From the NCBI RefSeq assembly GCF_030247195.1, contig NC_080671.1:206919456-206983455 (forward strand): 64,000 nt of DNA. The letters run 5' to 3'. The position numbers and the translations under genes were made by a program. Positions 38,043-51,019 of this stretch are shown here, one piece after another. Within the stretch, counting starts at the first letter, position 1, and every line of letters begins with the position of its first letter. The stretch is from Topomyia yanbarensis. Its lineage: Eukaryota > Arthropoda > Insecta > Diptera > Culicidae. The notes beneath the pieces were generated by a model. The model did not search any database. It had not been told where the DNA came from and saw only the letters and a list, made by a program, of their open reading frames with translations.

Positions 38043-39436
38043 ATTCTACAAAAATGGTATGTAACGAAAAGTGGTCCAATTTTAAACGCATATAATTCAG
38101 CCATCTCACGATAAATTTTCAATTTTTTTGCACATATCGCCCCGAAATTCTTCTAAGAATAGATTCCAATAGATTAACCCAAAGATTTTTGATATCATGG
38201 CATTAAAAACTTAAATAATGAACAACCTAGTCAAAATATCGCGCATTTACGCACAGAAGATAGCGCTTCCCTAGTCCAGCACGACAGATTTATGTACCTA
38301 GCGCGCAACGCTTCTATGAATGGCGTCATCATTGACTATTTAAAGGGATGTATTTCGCCAGTGCAGCTCAGTTGCCTGTTTAGCGGCAGACGAACTGCGT
38401 TGTGTGTTTTCACAGCCAGTGTAGCTGAGTTAGAAGTCCGTTACATTGCCTGTGGAAGTACGCTACCCAGTGAATGCGACTGTGCTTGCCGTTCAAACAC
38501 TATGCTATCTTTTGTGTTGTGCTCGTTTCTAGCACATTTTTATGTATAATTATTCGTACACAAAATAGTTTGTACATGCGAGCTCCATTTGCAAACACGG
38601 ATAACATAGTGTCGTGGTATTAGTTGTCTCTTTCGCCCTACCCATCATCAGCGTTGATTCATTTTGCTTTGTGCGCTTGAGTTTAACGTTTGTGTCGAAT
38701 GTGTAGGTAGTTTGATCTAATTTGTTACTAAATTGCACAACGAAAGTTTATTATTTACGTTCGATCAATTCATTGATTCATTTCCCCTTCACGTGATTCA
38801 TTTCCACTCAGCCTATAGTATTTTGATTCTACTAATAGGTACATACTACAAAGCCTATTTATGAATGAATACACTGCCACTTGAAAAACCGTTGCAAAAA
38901 CGCATCTTGTCCATATATAGAATTGTTTTCGATTCTTGTATATTTATAGTTTCGATATATGATTAAGACCACTGCGTTCGCTATATTTGGAAAGTTACAA
39001 TAATGACAAAATATAACTAGACCAAGCATTCTGGTCTATACATGAAATGTGATTATATTGTCTAAATTTGTTTTTTCTTCACTGGTCCGGGTTTTTTTCC
39101 ACACTCAATCGAAAAGTTTTTACAAGCTAATCTTATACTATAAAGATTTAGTTCCAGATATTACATTACGGTTACAGTTTTCTGTCTTCTTTCTTCAGAT
39201 CTTCTTAAATAAGTTCAATCGGATTCGATCACCTACTACAAATGAAATGACCTGATAACCAAGAAGGTTTGGTTCAATGTGTAAACTCGATGTTGATTGG
39301 TCGTTATTAAACCATACGTAAGAAATATATTTGATTTATTATTACTATAAATATACTAAGAAAATAAATATTTTACATTTAGTAGTATAGTCCTACGTCT
39401 ACAGCTCGTGCAACCCCATAGGGCTGCCCCTTGTAG
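37996..39436. mobile_element. 1.44-kb insertion within the Jockey RT, type unknown
   Basis: It splits RT between SISKLFE (right) and KIILTR (left). The junctions are T-rich (TTTTT|GACGTAGG… and …TTGTAG|TTTT), so the target duplication is about three T but ambiguous. GACGTAGGACTA occurs at the left edge and, inverted, at about 39387-39398, 38 bases inside the right edge. The left edge itself reads as the short palindrome GACGTAGGACTACGTC. Inside, near 38335, TATTTAAA precedes a possible initiator CAGT, and an 85-codon frame at 38292-38549 has no known domain. It may be a non-autonomous DNA transposon. Confidence 0.6.
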
Positions 39437-39440
39437 TTTT

Positions 39441-39681
39441 CAAATAATTTACTAATAGAAGAGAGTAAGCTAATTGGTCGATAGCTAGATGCTTCTGCTG
39501 GGTTTTTATCTGGCTTCAAAATAGGAATAATCTTGGCATTTTTCCATCTTTCAGGGAAGTATGCTAATTCAAAACATTTGTTAAATATTTTGACCAAGTA
39601 TTTCATGGTGATTTCGGGAAGGTTTTTGAGAAGAATGTTAAAAATTCCATCATAACCTGGAACTTTCATATTTTTTAACTT
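39441..39681 (-). pseudogene. Early reverse transcriptase segment (Jockey-type LINE)
   Basis: A short piece with KNMKVPGYDGIFNILLKNLPE and ASSYRPISLLSSISKLFE, RT blocks 0-2a of the Jockey clade. It lies between the two insertions and is in the right order and orientation to join the RT at 37993 and the endonuclease ending near 43316. Confidence 0.88.
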
Positions 39682-39689
39682 TTACATTT

Positions 39690-40600
<911 letters not shown>

Positions 40601-41384
40601 CCTATTTATTGTTCAATATAGTAATAATCCATTGAAATAAGCCAAACATTATTACGATAAAACGAATTTTGTATTTCATTTTTCTATCTACAACCGCTGG
40701 AAATAATCACCAAACACTTCCAAGTTATCTGGAAGGAACTTGATAACTTATCAGTACTAAAATGTTCATTTGTGCGAACCTTCTGACTGCAATATTTCTA
40801 ACTTATAACCATCGGATCGATCTGAAACATATCGGAAAATGAAAAGCGAAATAAATAGCTCCAAGCAACGGCGCAGCCAAGAGAAGGTTTTGGGGTACAC
40901 CATACAACCCTCCCCCCCCACAAAAAAATATTGGATTGAAGTTGAAAATTTATTGATGCTGACTGATTTAATTCAATATTACAATAACAATTATCTGATC
41001 CATAGATTGATAACCTGTTGTTGTAAACATCATGAGGACTTTTGATAAATTGTCGGAATGGGGTCTTGATATGTAACTGATCTATTGGTCTTGATTTCAC
41101 AGTTGTCTAATTGCATCAATATCAAATTCCTGCCTGAAAACATTCCAATAGAAAATTCCAGAGTTCTGTAATCAATCATAATCCTCAGATTTATTTTCAA
41201 ATTGAGCTCGTTTTTGTAGAGATGTACTGTAATAAGGGTCTTTATTTAATAGGAAGCGAAGATAAAATTGATTTAATGTTTATGAAACATAGAACTGCTC
41301 ACCAAAAAAATGCATAACTTTCAACATTTGCTAAAAATGTTTTCCCCTTTCTCATTCACTCTAAAATTCGTCAATCTAATCCCG

Positions 41385-41700
41385 ACCGGGAGGGCCGAGT
41401 GTCATATGCCAATCGACTCAGTTCTTCGAGATCGGAAAATGTCTGTGTGTGTATGTATGTGTGTGTATGTGTGTGTATGTGTGTATGTGGAAAAAAATGT
41501 GACCTCTGTTTCTCAGAGATGGCTGGACCGATTTGCACAAAGTTAGTCTCAAATGAAAGGTACAACCTTTCCATCGGCTGCTATTGAATTTTTTATTGAT
41601 TGGACGAAAAATGACGATTTCCATTCGACTCTAGCAGGTTCTAATCGATTTTGATGAGCATTTGATTTTTGTTGTATGACCAATTATATGTATAGGTCAA
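41385..41700 (+). repeat. Microsatellite-bearing dispersed repeat, copy 2
   Basis: Shares GGGAGGGCCGAGTGTCATAT, CCAATCGACTCAGTTC and GATGGCTGGACCGATTTGCA with copy 1, but here the microsatellite is a short mixed (TGTGTGTA)n at about 41440-41490. Confidence 0.7.
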
Positions 41701-43315
41701 GTGTTTAAAAACAGTAATTTAAGGTCAAGATAGCATAATTTTGAAACCGCCAATTTCGGAGGTTTAGTATCTTCGATGAGTTTTACAAACGTTAAACAGC
41801 GCATCATTTGATAAAATAATTTTGACGGTATATCGTCCAAGAAGTATTTATGGTGAATTTTATTCATGAACTCTGTTACTATTTTCTGAAAAATCAATTC
41901 TGCATAATTTTAAAACTTCAAAAATCACGGTTTCGGAATTATGCCGTTTGGACAGTATGATCGATTTTCACCAAACCGAATTTCTGGTTACGCCGCTTAT
42001 TTCAAGTAAGTGGAAACAAAGTCGTTCTACACTCGTTCAAAAGAAACTTCTTCGAATGCTGAATATCTATTATAACACATTGAAACCCCAATTTTATCAG
42101 CCAAATATGAACATATGTTTGATGGGCTCCAGCAAACGAACAAGACTGAATTCGAGTAAATCCTTTCTTGAGCATGTTTTCCTTATCATGAAGATATGCG
42201 AAATATGCGAAAATAAAAAGTTCATCATAATCAGAAATAGTTATCAGACTACATCAAGGGACGAGAAGAATATTTTAACAGCTTCAGTTTATTATAAAGA
42301 AAAAAAAATTGCCCGATTTAGTCAATGTCCCCATTTTGTCAGCCTAAAATACGCCATGAGACTGATAAAAATGGGTCTTTATGGTATGTATTATTCACTG
42401 TGTTTCACATTAATAGGTACATTTCATTTTCCAATTCGTATTCCAATTAATTGGTATACTTAAGGGTTTATATGTTGCAGATAGAGAAAATACTGAAATT
42501 TTCAGGTTTTTTCCTACACAATATTACGAAAGCTTATTAAACAATTTTTCCTAATAAGTTTGTGAAAATTATTTAATTTAAAATTAACTATTTGAAATTT
42601 TTTAATAGTTTAATTTTTTATTTAACCGTGATTTTTTAATAAATAGTGACCATCGCTTCACAACGTAGTCTATTTTTCATGGCTTGCGGTGAGCACGATC
42701 TCTCGAATTGCTGAACTGAAAATTATGGAATAGAAATTAATTTTTAGTATTCTTTACAGACCCGCTGGTGCCCTAAGATGATTTCGCTAGATTTTCAGAG
42801 CACTGTGCACATAATAGTTCTTAAATAGGAAATAAAACCAAGTCTGGAAATATTCGCTGTTAATTTTCTTTGAATGGTATCACTGCTAGTATCACCTTTT
42901 TCAAGAAAAAGCGTTGGTTTCTTAGTTCTCAGTCGCGTTGGAAATTTGAGTAAAGTATAAACTTCAAATCGATTCAAAAAAAAATTTCGATTTTTTTGGC
43001 TCAGTACAATATATAACCCCTTTAGGAAAATTCAGTTTTCCCACCACAATATAGATATTTTATTAACAGAGCATTAACAAAAATTCGTTGGTATGTCTAT
43101 TTTATGGGCCATTTTTTCGCTTTCCCATTGATTTGGTTTGAGATTTCTAGCACTGATGTTGTCCTATGCTGATTTGAGCGATTCTCTAAGTCCTGCCACT
43201 ATCCCATGTAGTATGTGTTATCAAAAACATCGCGAAGCATCAAGTTCTAAATGTTCTCAAACGATATAATATCCGAAGAGTGATAAGAGTTATAAGAAAT
43301 GTCTCATCACACTGT

Positions 43316-44671
43316 TAGGTGGATTAAACACGTTTTTCATGATGGATTTGATCTTATCATAGTTTGTTTCAACAATATCGTCTAGAGACAATACTTGATT
43401 TGAAACGTTTGCATATTTTTGTAAGACTTCGGTTTCAATAGGACTACAACGTTGAGATTAAAATTATGGACGCTTTCAAACTGCTGAGCAAGTTTTTGAG
43501 CTTTTTCTTCGTTTGTAAGAAGTATGTGGTCACCTTCCTTTTAAGCTGGAATTGGTTTCTGAGGTTTCTTAAGAACCTTAGAAAGTTTCCAGAAAGGTTT
43601 AGAATTTGGCTTGATTTGTTCAACCTCTTTCGCGAAATTTTCATTTCTTAAGAGTGTGAATCTATGCTTAATTTCTTTCTGTAGATCCTGATAGATACAT
43701 TTCATAGCAGGATCACGAGAACGTTGATATTGACGTCTTCGAACATTCTTCAAGCGAATCAGAAGTTGAAGATCGTCGTCAATAATAGGAGTATTGAATT
43801 GTTTCTGTTTTGTTGGTTCTGATAAATTTCTAGCATCAACTGTAGAATTACTTAAATTTTGTAAGACCGTATCAATGTCAGCTTTATTTTGTAAATCAAG
43901 GTCATGATTAAAATTATTCTCAATATAAGTTTTGTACCTTTCCCAATTCGCTTTGTGATAATTGAATACTGAGCTAATGGGATTGGAAACAGCTCCTTGA
44001 GAAAGTGAAAAAGTTACTGGAAGATGATCAGAATCAAAGTCAGAATGTGTAATCAATTCGCTACAAAAGTGACTTTGATCTGTCAAAACCAAATCAATTG
44101 TTGATGGATTCCTTACAGACGAATAGCATGTAGGACCATTCGGGAACAAAATTGAATAATAACCAGCAGAGCAATCATTAAAAAGTAGTTTACCGTTGGA
44201 ATTGCTTTGAGAATTTTTCCAGGCTCGGTGTTTGGCGTTAAAATCACCGATTATGAAGAATTTCGACCGATTTCTTGTATGTTTTTGTAAGTCTCCTTTC
44301 AAGAAATTCATTTGCTCGCCAGTGCACTGAAAAGGCAAATAGGCTGCAGCAATAAAAAAGATACCAAGATCAGTTTCAACTTCGATACCCAAACTCTCGA
44401 TCACCTTGGTGCCAAGAGACGGCGTAACGGAATGTTTGATCCTGCGATTAACCGCTATTGCGATTCCTCCGCCGAATCCAAAAATTCGATCAAATCGATG
44501 AATAACAAAATTAGAGTTACTCTTCAATTTAATATTTGGTTTTAAAAAAGTTTCGGTAACAACGGCTATATGCACATTATGTATCCTCAAGAAATTGAAA
44601 AATTCGTCTTCGCATGTTTTTAATGAACGAGCATTCCAATTTAATAAATTTAAATGATTATTTAAAGTCAT
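43316..44671 (-). pseudogene. Endonuclease domain of the Jockey-type LINE ORF2
   Basis: Frame 44671-43541 (376 codons) starts MTLNNHLNLLNWNARSL. It holds the AP-endonuclease motifs VVTETFLKPN, FIIGDFNAKHRAW, PSTIDLVLTD and DFDSDHLPVTF. The start codon overlaps the ORF1 stop by about 14 bases, usual in Jockey elements. The frame ends in a stop at 43541, but coding similarity (KAQKLAQQFESVHNF) continues past it to about 43316, with a further frame change near 43440. The endonuclease catalytic residues (E, D, H) are all present. Confidence 0.9.
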
Positions 44672-45948
44672 TGTTAAACTTTAATTTCATTACAATTTTG
44701 TTATCAAATTCCCAACCCGCTTGAAAAGCTTCAAACATGCAGGAAGAATTTAACATGGCAATCATCATAGGTAACATAGCCTCCTGTAGGTATTTTAATT
44801 TTTCTTCCGTTACGCTACTTAGATCCATTGGACTAAAGGAAGCGTTGGGTGCAAACGAGATTGAGGGCGTGGTAGTTGTAGCCGTTATTTTGGCATTGCT
44901 ACCTGCCACTGAAGCATAAGATGACACACCATTGTAGGATGGTGTGACGGAGGTAGAAGAAGTTGTTAATCTATTTTTAATCGGATTTACACGTTTGGGC
45001 GTGTTTTCTTGAAGTGTACCTGAAGAAGTAGGTACATTTTTTATTTGTTGTTTTCGTTGTCTAGAACGAGAATTTATAATTTTTTCTCGAACAGGACAAC
45101 CCCAGAAATTCGATTTATGATTTTCGCTACAATTAGCGCATTTGAAACTTTTTGTGGTTTTTTTCACCGGACATATCTTTCGTGTGCGATTTATCACCAC
45201 AGATCATACATTTGGAATCCAAATGACAATTTTTTGTGCCGTGCCCAAAGCCTTGACATCTACGACACTGGGTCAGATTTTGAATTCTGCCCCCATGTCG
45301 TCTATTATGTTCCCACTTTACTCGCACGTGGAACATAAAACGTGCTTTTTCAAATACTTTCAAATTATTAACCTCACTACGGTTAAAATGAATTAAATAT
45401 AGCTCCTGGATAATTCCAGAGCGTACTCGCGTGTCATCGTCGGTAGCCTTTCTCTTCATAAGAATAACTTGTGAAGGAGAAAAGCCAAGTAAATTTTTCA
45501 ATTCGTTGGATATTTCATCCAAACTTTGACCTTTCAAGACAGCCTTGAATGGTCTATTTGTCTTGAAATCATATGAATAAAATTTATATAACTTCTCCGT
45601 GAGATACTGGAGTAGTCGTTTGTGGCCAATCAATTCCTCTACTGTAACTCGACATTCTCCTCTTCGGCCAATCTGAAAAGAGACTTTTACGTCCGGAAGG
45701 AACGTCGAAAGCTCAGTTCGAAAGGCTTTGAAGTCGGAGATCATCACTGTTATAGGCGGAGGTGATTGCGTTTTCTTCTCATTGGCATTATGCACAATGC
45801 GAGGAAATTTAGAAATTTCATCAGCTTCACATTCGGATAAAACATCAAATGAGTTGCTGCAGTCAATTGAATTTTCGGGTGGAGAAGATACCCTTTTCCG
45901 TTTAGCTTTAATTTTTGGCACACGGCCTTTCTGGGAGGACCCAGGCAT
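44658..45948 (-). pseudogene. ORF1 (Gag-like) of the Jockey-type LINE, frameshifted
   Basis: The likely start is the ATG at 45948 (MPGSSQKGRVPKIKAKRKR); the frame is open further back to 46068. The protein has a Lys-rich N-terminus, a middle domain (VEELIGHKRLLQYLTEKLYK) and zinc knuckles CRRCQGFGHGTKNC, CMICGDKSHTKDMC and CANCSENHKSNFWGC. A one-base shift inside the second knuckle (about 45150-45190) splits the frame (46068-45133 and 45200-44658). The C-terminal part is Ser/Thr/Pro-rich. ORF1 of Jockey elements binds the RNA and directs nuclear entry. Confidence 0.87.
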
Positions 45949-46070
45949 GTTGGAAGAATTAAATATTTCTTTAGGCTGAATTGTTGTTGAAAAATGTTTT
46001 AGTCTTAAAAAAGACTGATTGAGTAGAAAAAGTAGGTAGTCTTGAAAAAGACTTGCCAAAGACATCACAA

Positions 46071-47418
46071 TAGGGTTGGACCAAATATCCTATACCGAAA
46101 TACCGTTTTTATAAGAATAAAAACCGATATTTTCGGTAATTTGTTAGGAAGGACTAATTAATAAAAGGATTTTATTGTTGCACAGCTTTAAAATGCTAGT
46201 GTTTTTAAATTAGGTCCCATGCACAGTAAGCTTGCCTGTTTTAGGACTCTTTAATAATGATATAAGGAGGGGAATAGTGTTTATGTAAACAGTGGATACA
46301 GCTGAATTCAACGGCCCCAAAAAATCCGACATGTCAAATAAAACTTATCAAATTATGGAGGAACAAGAAAATCTGCAAGACAAAATCAATCAACTCCATT
46401 TTCCCACATACTCTAAAATAAATAAAATAAAAAATGGGATGTAATTCAGCATCTGATTTTTGTATCGTAGTATGCAAAGTGTTGTCGTTTATTGGTCCAA
46501 AAAGCACACGGGTTAACTAGATGCAGTCGGCGTTCCGAGATTTGAAAAACAAATTCATGGAAAATCAGAGCTGAAGTTATTGTTTTCTGGTTATCCAAAT
46601 GCTCGGACATAAAGGTGGTGTTCACCAGAAATTGGAACGGGTTTCAGTCTCAATTCTCAAAAACCTTTTGCCATTTCGTCTCATTTAAGATTTATCACAA
46701 AAAAATTATGTTACGGTCCACAAAAGATAACATTATGAGAAACATAACTAAATATTCAATTTACGTATGCAATAACTGACCCCGGAGTATGTCAACAATT
46801 AAACTCCATTCTTTCAACAGGTGGTCAATCAAAACTAGTCATCATTTTGAGACATATATTTAACGATGAACTAGTTTAAATCAACAATCAGTTGAATTTC
46901 AGTTATTCTGAAATGGTTGCGTAACGGCATATGTATTTGTCCAGGCTTAAACAAACGTTACAAGCAGAGACAAGCTTTTAAAAGCTTTAAGCCAGGTAAG
47001 CTTATCAAGTTTTGTGCCTAGACTGAAACCTTCGTATCCTGACTGAGACTAACAGCATCGAAACAACAGCGCTAGATTATTGTTTTCAACAAAAAATTAG
47101 TTCGCCCAAATATCAAATAGATGATATTAAGAATTCAACTACTTTTTAGTTCAAATTGTGCTAAATCGGTTTTTAGTGGACATACATTGTTTCTTCTTTT
47201 AAAGAAACCGAAGCTCTTAAAATATTCTTCTTTAGTCCCTAGATATAGCCTTAGAACCTTTCCTGATTATTTAGCTTCAATTTCCCTTAAGGCGGCCTGA
47301 CAGTGCAAGAACAATTTTTTTTTTGCATTTTTCTGATCATTAAAATCAGAAAAAATGCTCAAGAAAGAATTTACTCGATTTCAACCCATTAAACTACCAA
47401 CCACAAATTTTCATATGA
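46071..47418. other. AT-rich sequence, nothing recognised
   Basis: No gene or clear repeat. Likely eroded transposon sequence. Confidence 0.4.
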
Positions 47419-47490
47419 GGCTGATAAAATCGGGTCAAAGAGCTGATAAAATCGGGGGCTGATAAAATCGGGTGCTGATAAAATCGGGTC
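47419..47490. repeat. Four copies of GCTGATAAAATCGGG
   Basis: Copies at about 47420, 47442, 47458 and 47474, with spacers of 0-7 bases. They run into CTTCGCTGTA. A related diverged block (ACTGATAAAAATGGGTCTTT) lies at 42361 and ATTTTATCAGCC at about 42092. They look like the subterminal repeats of an old DNA transposon. Confidence 0.75.
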
Positions 47491-49079
47491 TTCGCTGTAT
47501 TGAACATTTAGAATAGTCTCCCGCAATCTCTGTAGCTACGCTGAAGTCCTTTTGTTTTCGACACCATGCATTCCTCGCACGTATTTGCTGTAACACACGC
47601 AGATTTCAATCTATCGGCAACAATTCTCGAAAAACTGACAATGAAAAAATACAGTGTAAACAATACACAACAATACACTCTACTTCTACCCAAGTTTTCA
47701 AGAGAAAATACCCAATGGGTCATTTTCAACAGCGTTTTTTCCATGATGCAATTTGATGTAGGTACCCTTTATAGCGTTTTTAACGAAACCGCGTTTTTCA
47801 AATTGGAGAACACGGTAACTCAAAAACTAATCAACGAATTGACTTGATTTTTTCTATGAGAATGCACAATATGTGTAGCCTGTCGATGAACTACAGAAAC
47901 TTAAATTAAAAAAATTTCTTCCAATTAAAAGTTAGCAAATTATACAGTAAAATATGAGATTTTTCGGTTTTCTTGAAACCATTTTCCGAAACTCGAAATT
48001 TTTTCTATTGTTCATCGAGTAACTACAAGTCTAAGCTTTACAAATCTTATTGAATTTCATGTGTCAAACAATTTTATCAAGAGTTATCGTGTTCGCCGCG
48101 GCGCTCCTCGACATGGAAATGGTTCGACGTCTACTCTTGGAACGCTCGTATGTGTATGAGTGACCGATATTTTTTGTGTGCAATGAATGTAAAAATAAAT
48201 CTTTACTTTACACCAGACGCCCCACAGAAGAGTAATTGGGGTCGAATCCTGACCAAAATTATTTGCTGCTGCAACTGTTGTTATTATGCCTTAATATGAA
48301 CTAAAAATAGACAATTACTAGTTTTTAGAAAAAATTGGCATCTACCCACCTACCAGTGCAGAGGCCAATTTTCTATATTCTTTCGAATACTAGTAATTTC
48401 TAGGTGATCTTTGTGAATACATTTGTTTTTCCAGTTGCATAAACATTTGATCAGTGGGAAAGGGAGAAGAAAAGGGACGCCTGTGCATATTTTGGCAAAC
48501 ATAATATTTGGCCCTACAGCCTTTCGGTGTACCTCAAATTAGTCAAAATTTCAATATTTTCAAATCGCTTGGGATTGGTGGATCGGACAAGATCGGAAGA
48601 GTTCGAATATTTTTTGTATAGCTTGTTTTGTAATACTGCTTCAGCAACTTTGCCGGATCTAGCCGTATAATGTAACTTTTTTGTCATTCAAATTTGGAAT
48701 AAAATGTTTAAAAAAGGAATTTTTTAAAGTTGGTGCAATACACAGCAAGTCTACTTTTTTAGTTAGTTTTATGCTGAAGTTAAACAAACGGTTGTGTTGA
48801 ACTATGTTTGTAATAATATTGTCTTATTTAATACAGTCATCATCACTAGAAAGCGATTTTGCTGAATATATAACGAAAACGATTAAAATATCCCTTAAAA
48901 TATCACCATTGGGCATACATGCAAAAAATCTTTAACAATTTTTGATAAACTCCTAGTTTTGCCACGTTATACAATAGATTCTTAGGTATGTAAAAAATAT
49001 AACGAAACAAAAAAATCGAAAAAAAAATTTGGTTTTCGGCCAAGAATTTGTTCTAGTTACTCCTCTGTGCATCCCCTTA
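47491..49079. other. Unassigned AT-rich sequence
   Basis: A 93-codon frame on the plus strand at 47566-47847 has no domain and is probably chance. Nothing else stands out. Confidence 0.4.
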
Positions 49080-49322
49080 ACTACACTGCCTGAACCATCG
49101 AACTTAATAAATCTATCTATCTATGTTTGTATGTATATGATGGACTCCCAAAAGGCTTAACCGATTACCGTCAAAATTTATACATAGTAGGCATTTGATA
49201 TGGAGCGTGTTTGTGTGCTGTTGGTTGGGCATTATCTGCTCACCAGATGGCGCTTCGGAACAAATTGTGTTTTCCTTCTATTCGTTTGAAAGTCGCAGCA
49301 ACGCGCGATGGGTATTAGCTAG
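49080..49322 (+). mobile_element. Probable Helitron 3' end
   Basis: The segment ends GCAACGCGCGATGGGTATTAGCTAG followed by T; in pieces, AACGCGCGATGGG and TATTAGCTAG|T. A CTAG end before T, with a GC-rich possible hairpin just upstream, is typical of Helitrons. The part before it (GATGGACTCCCAAAAGGCTT…ACCGATTACCG…GGCGCTTCGG) resembles the 3' region of insect non-autonomous Helitrons as I remember them. The 5' end (TC) was not located. Confidence 0.6.
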
Positions 49323-50337
49323 TAAAAAATAAAAAAATCAATCATTGATAAAAATTGGGCGTTTTGTTGTTATCATGGTGGTTTTAATGCTTAATTTTGA
49401 ACATTTTTGAATTTTTAATGGTTCGTGGACGTCTGCTTACTAGTGGTGTCTTAGACTCACGACTGTAGGATTTTCACAGTCAAAATCTTCCACGGAACGG
49501 AATTTAGGTAGATCGTTTTTATAACTGTCATTTTGTGTTATTCCTAGAATTTTTTATAAGACTATACCTAAATATACGCAAAAAGCAAAAACGTGTCGGG
49601 TTGCAATATTTTCCAAAATTTTACGTGGGTTCTGGATTGAGTGTTTATGTTTATTACCTTCACCAACAGGTCCCTTGGCCCCAATAGTGGTTCCTTAAAC
49701 TAATTACATACTATGCTATATTTTTATTTATTAATTACATGGTCGTATTTGTTATCGAGCGTTGCCGTTCACACAAACGTTCTTCTCTGCAGCACACTAG
49801 TTTCTGCTTTAATGGAGTTTGCGATTTTGAGCAGCTTCCATCCTCTATAAATATTTCACACTTATTTGCACTTAGAATCTAGAATAGGATCCGCCAGCTG
49901 GCTTCTTTTTTCACCTCTTCTTATATTTTGCTAATCCCTCGTGCGATACCTTGACAGATATATACCGAAAACAAAACAAACATGCTTCGAAGCGGAAATA
50001 ATGTCTTAGGAAACAATGGGAACACCAGCGACAATCCTAATCTAGTGTTCTGCATCTAACATAAACTGAAAATAATTGACACGATGAAACCATATGCAAG
50101 TAAGCATCACTTTCATGTGCGTTCTCATGTTAAAAAGTAAAAGAAATGATTTCCCTTTGAATTTCACATGAAAATCCATTAAAAACATTTCATGTGGTGT
50201 TCTAATTGAATTCAAACAAATTTCACGTGAATACGACATATTTATCTATTGAATGTTCATTGCCATGCTATTGAGTCGTAAAGTATGAACTTGCCACATA
50301 ACTTTCGCATTAAAAACATGTAGTGCATTTCTAGATG
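49323..50337. other. Unassigned AT-rich sequence
   Basis: No gene. At 50150-50235 TTCACATGAAAAT, CATTTCATGTG and TTTCACGTGAA form loosely facing repeats, perhaps part of a small MITE. Confidence 0.4.
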
Positions 50338-50370
50338 TTTTTTTTACAATGGAGAATACATTTACGTACT

Positions 50371-51019
50371 AGCTCAGTACACGTGCTATTAGTACATGCC
50401 AAGCTACCACACGGGGTGTACTGGGGGTGTGTCGGGCTCGAATGGTGACGCAGCCATTAATACCGACTAAACTCCATTGGGCTCCGCCATTGTTCCCCTC
50501 AGGGACTACCTCTCGGTATTACTTGGCCTTAATATGATAGCTGTACTTGATGTACTCATTCATTCTCGCTCACGCGTTCATACGTCCTGTATGAGGCTTA
50601 CTTGGGTGCTCTCTCTGTCGCACCTTGATTCACTCTCTAACACTCCACATGAGGCTTACTTTTGTGCTCACTTTTTTCGTTCCTTGCCAGGTTGACTTGT
50701 GTGCTCGCCTTACTCATTCCTTGCTAGGCTTACTTTTGTGCTAGCCTCTAGCATACTATGTGAGGCTGACCTGGATGCTCACCCTATCACCTGATTCACT
50801 CTCAATCGTACCACTCTATTACACCCCTGTCGCTCCCCCTGGCATCCCATGTGGGACATTTTTCTTAGGCCCCACTTCTGGCATACCACGTGAGGCTTAC
50901 TTGGGTGCTCACCGTTTTCATACCTTGTGAGGCTGACTTTTGTGCTCACCTCTAACATACCATGTGAGGCTGACTTTTGTGCTCACCCTTAACATACCGC
51001 GTGAGACTGACTTGGATGC
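50371..51019 (-). repeat. Tandem repeats in the R1 LINE 3' UTR (copy 1)
   Basis: On the plus strand, about nine variants of GAGGCTGACTTTTGTGCTCACC recur every 36-50 bases (for example near 50590, 50647, 50728, 50762, 50903, 50931, 50966 and 51003). The same array is in copy 2 at about 60450-60890. Confidence 0.9.

Noticed and set aside
41948..42463. 171-codon plus-strand frame
   Set aside because: No recognisable domain, AT-driven composition, and it lies in an unassigned insertion with eroded transposon words inside it.
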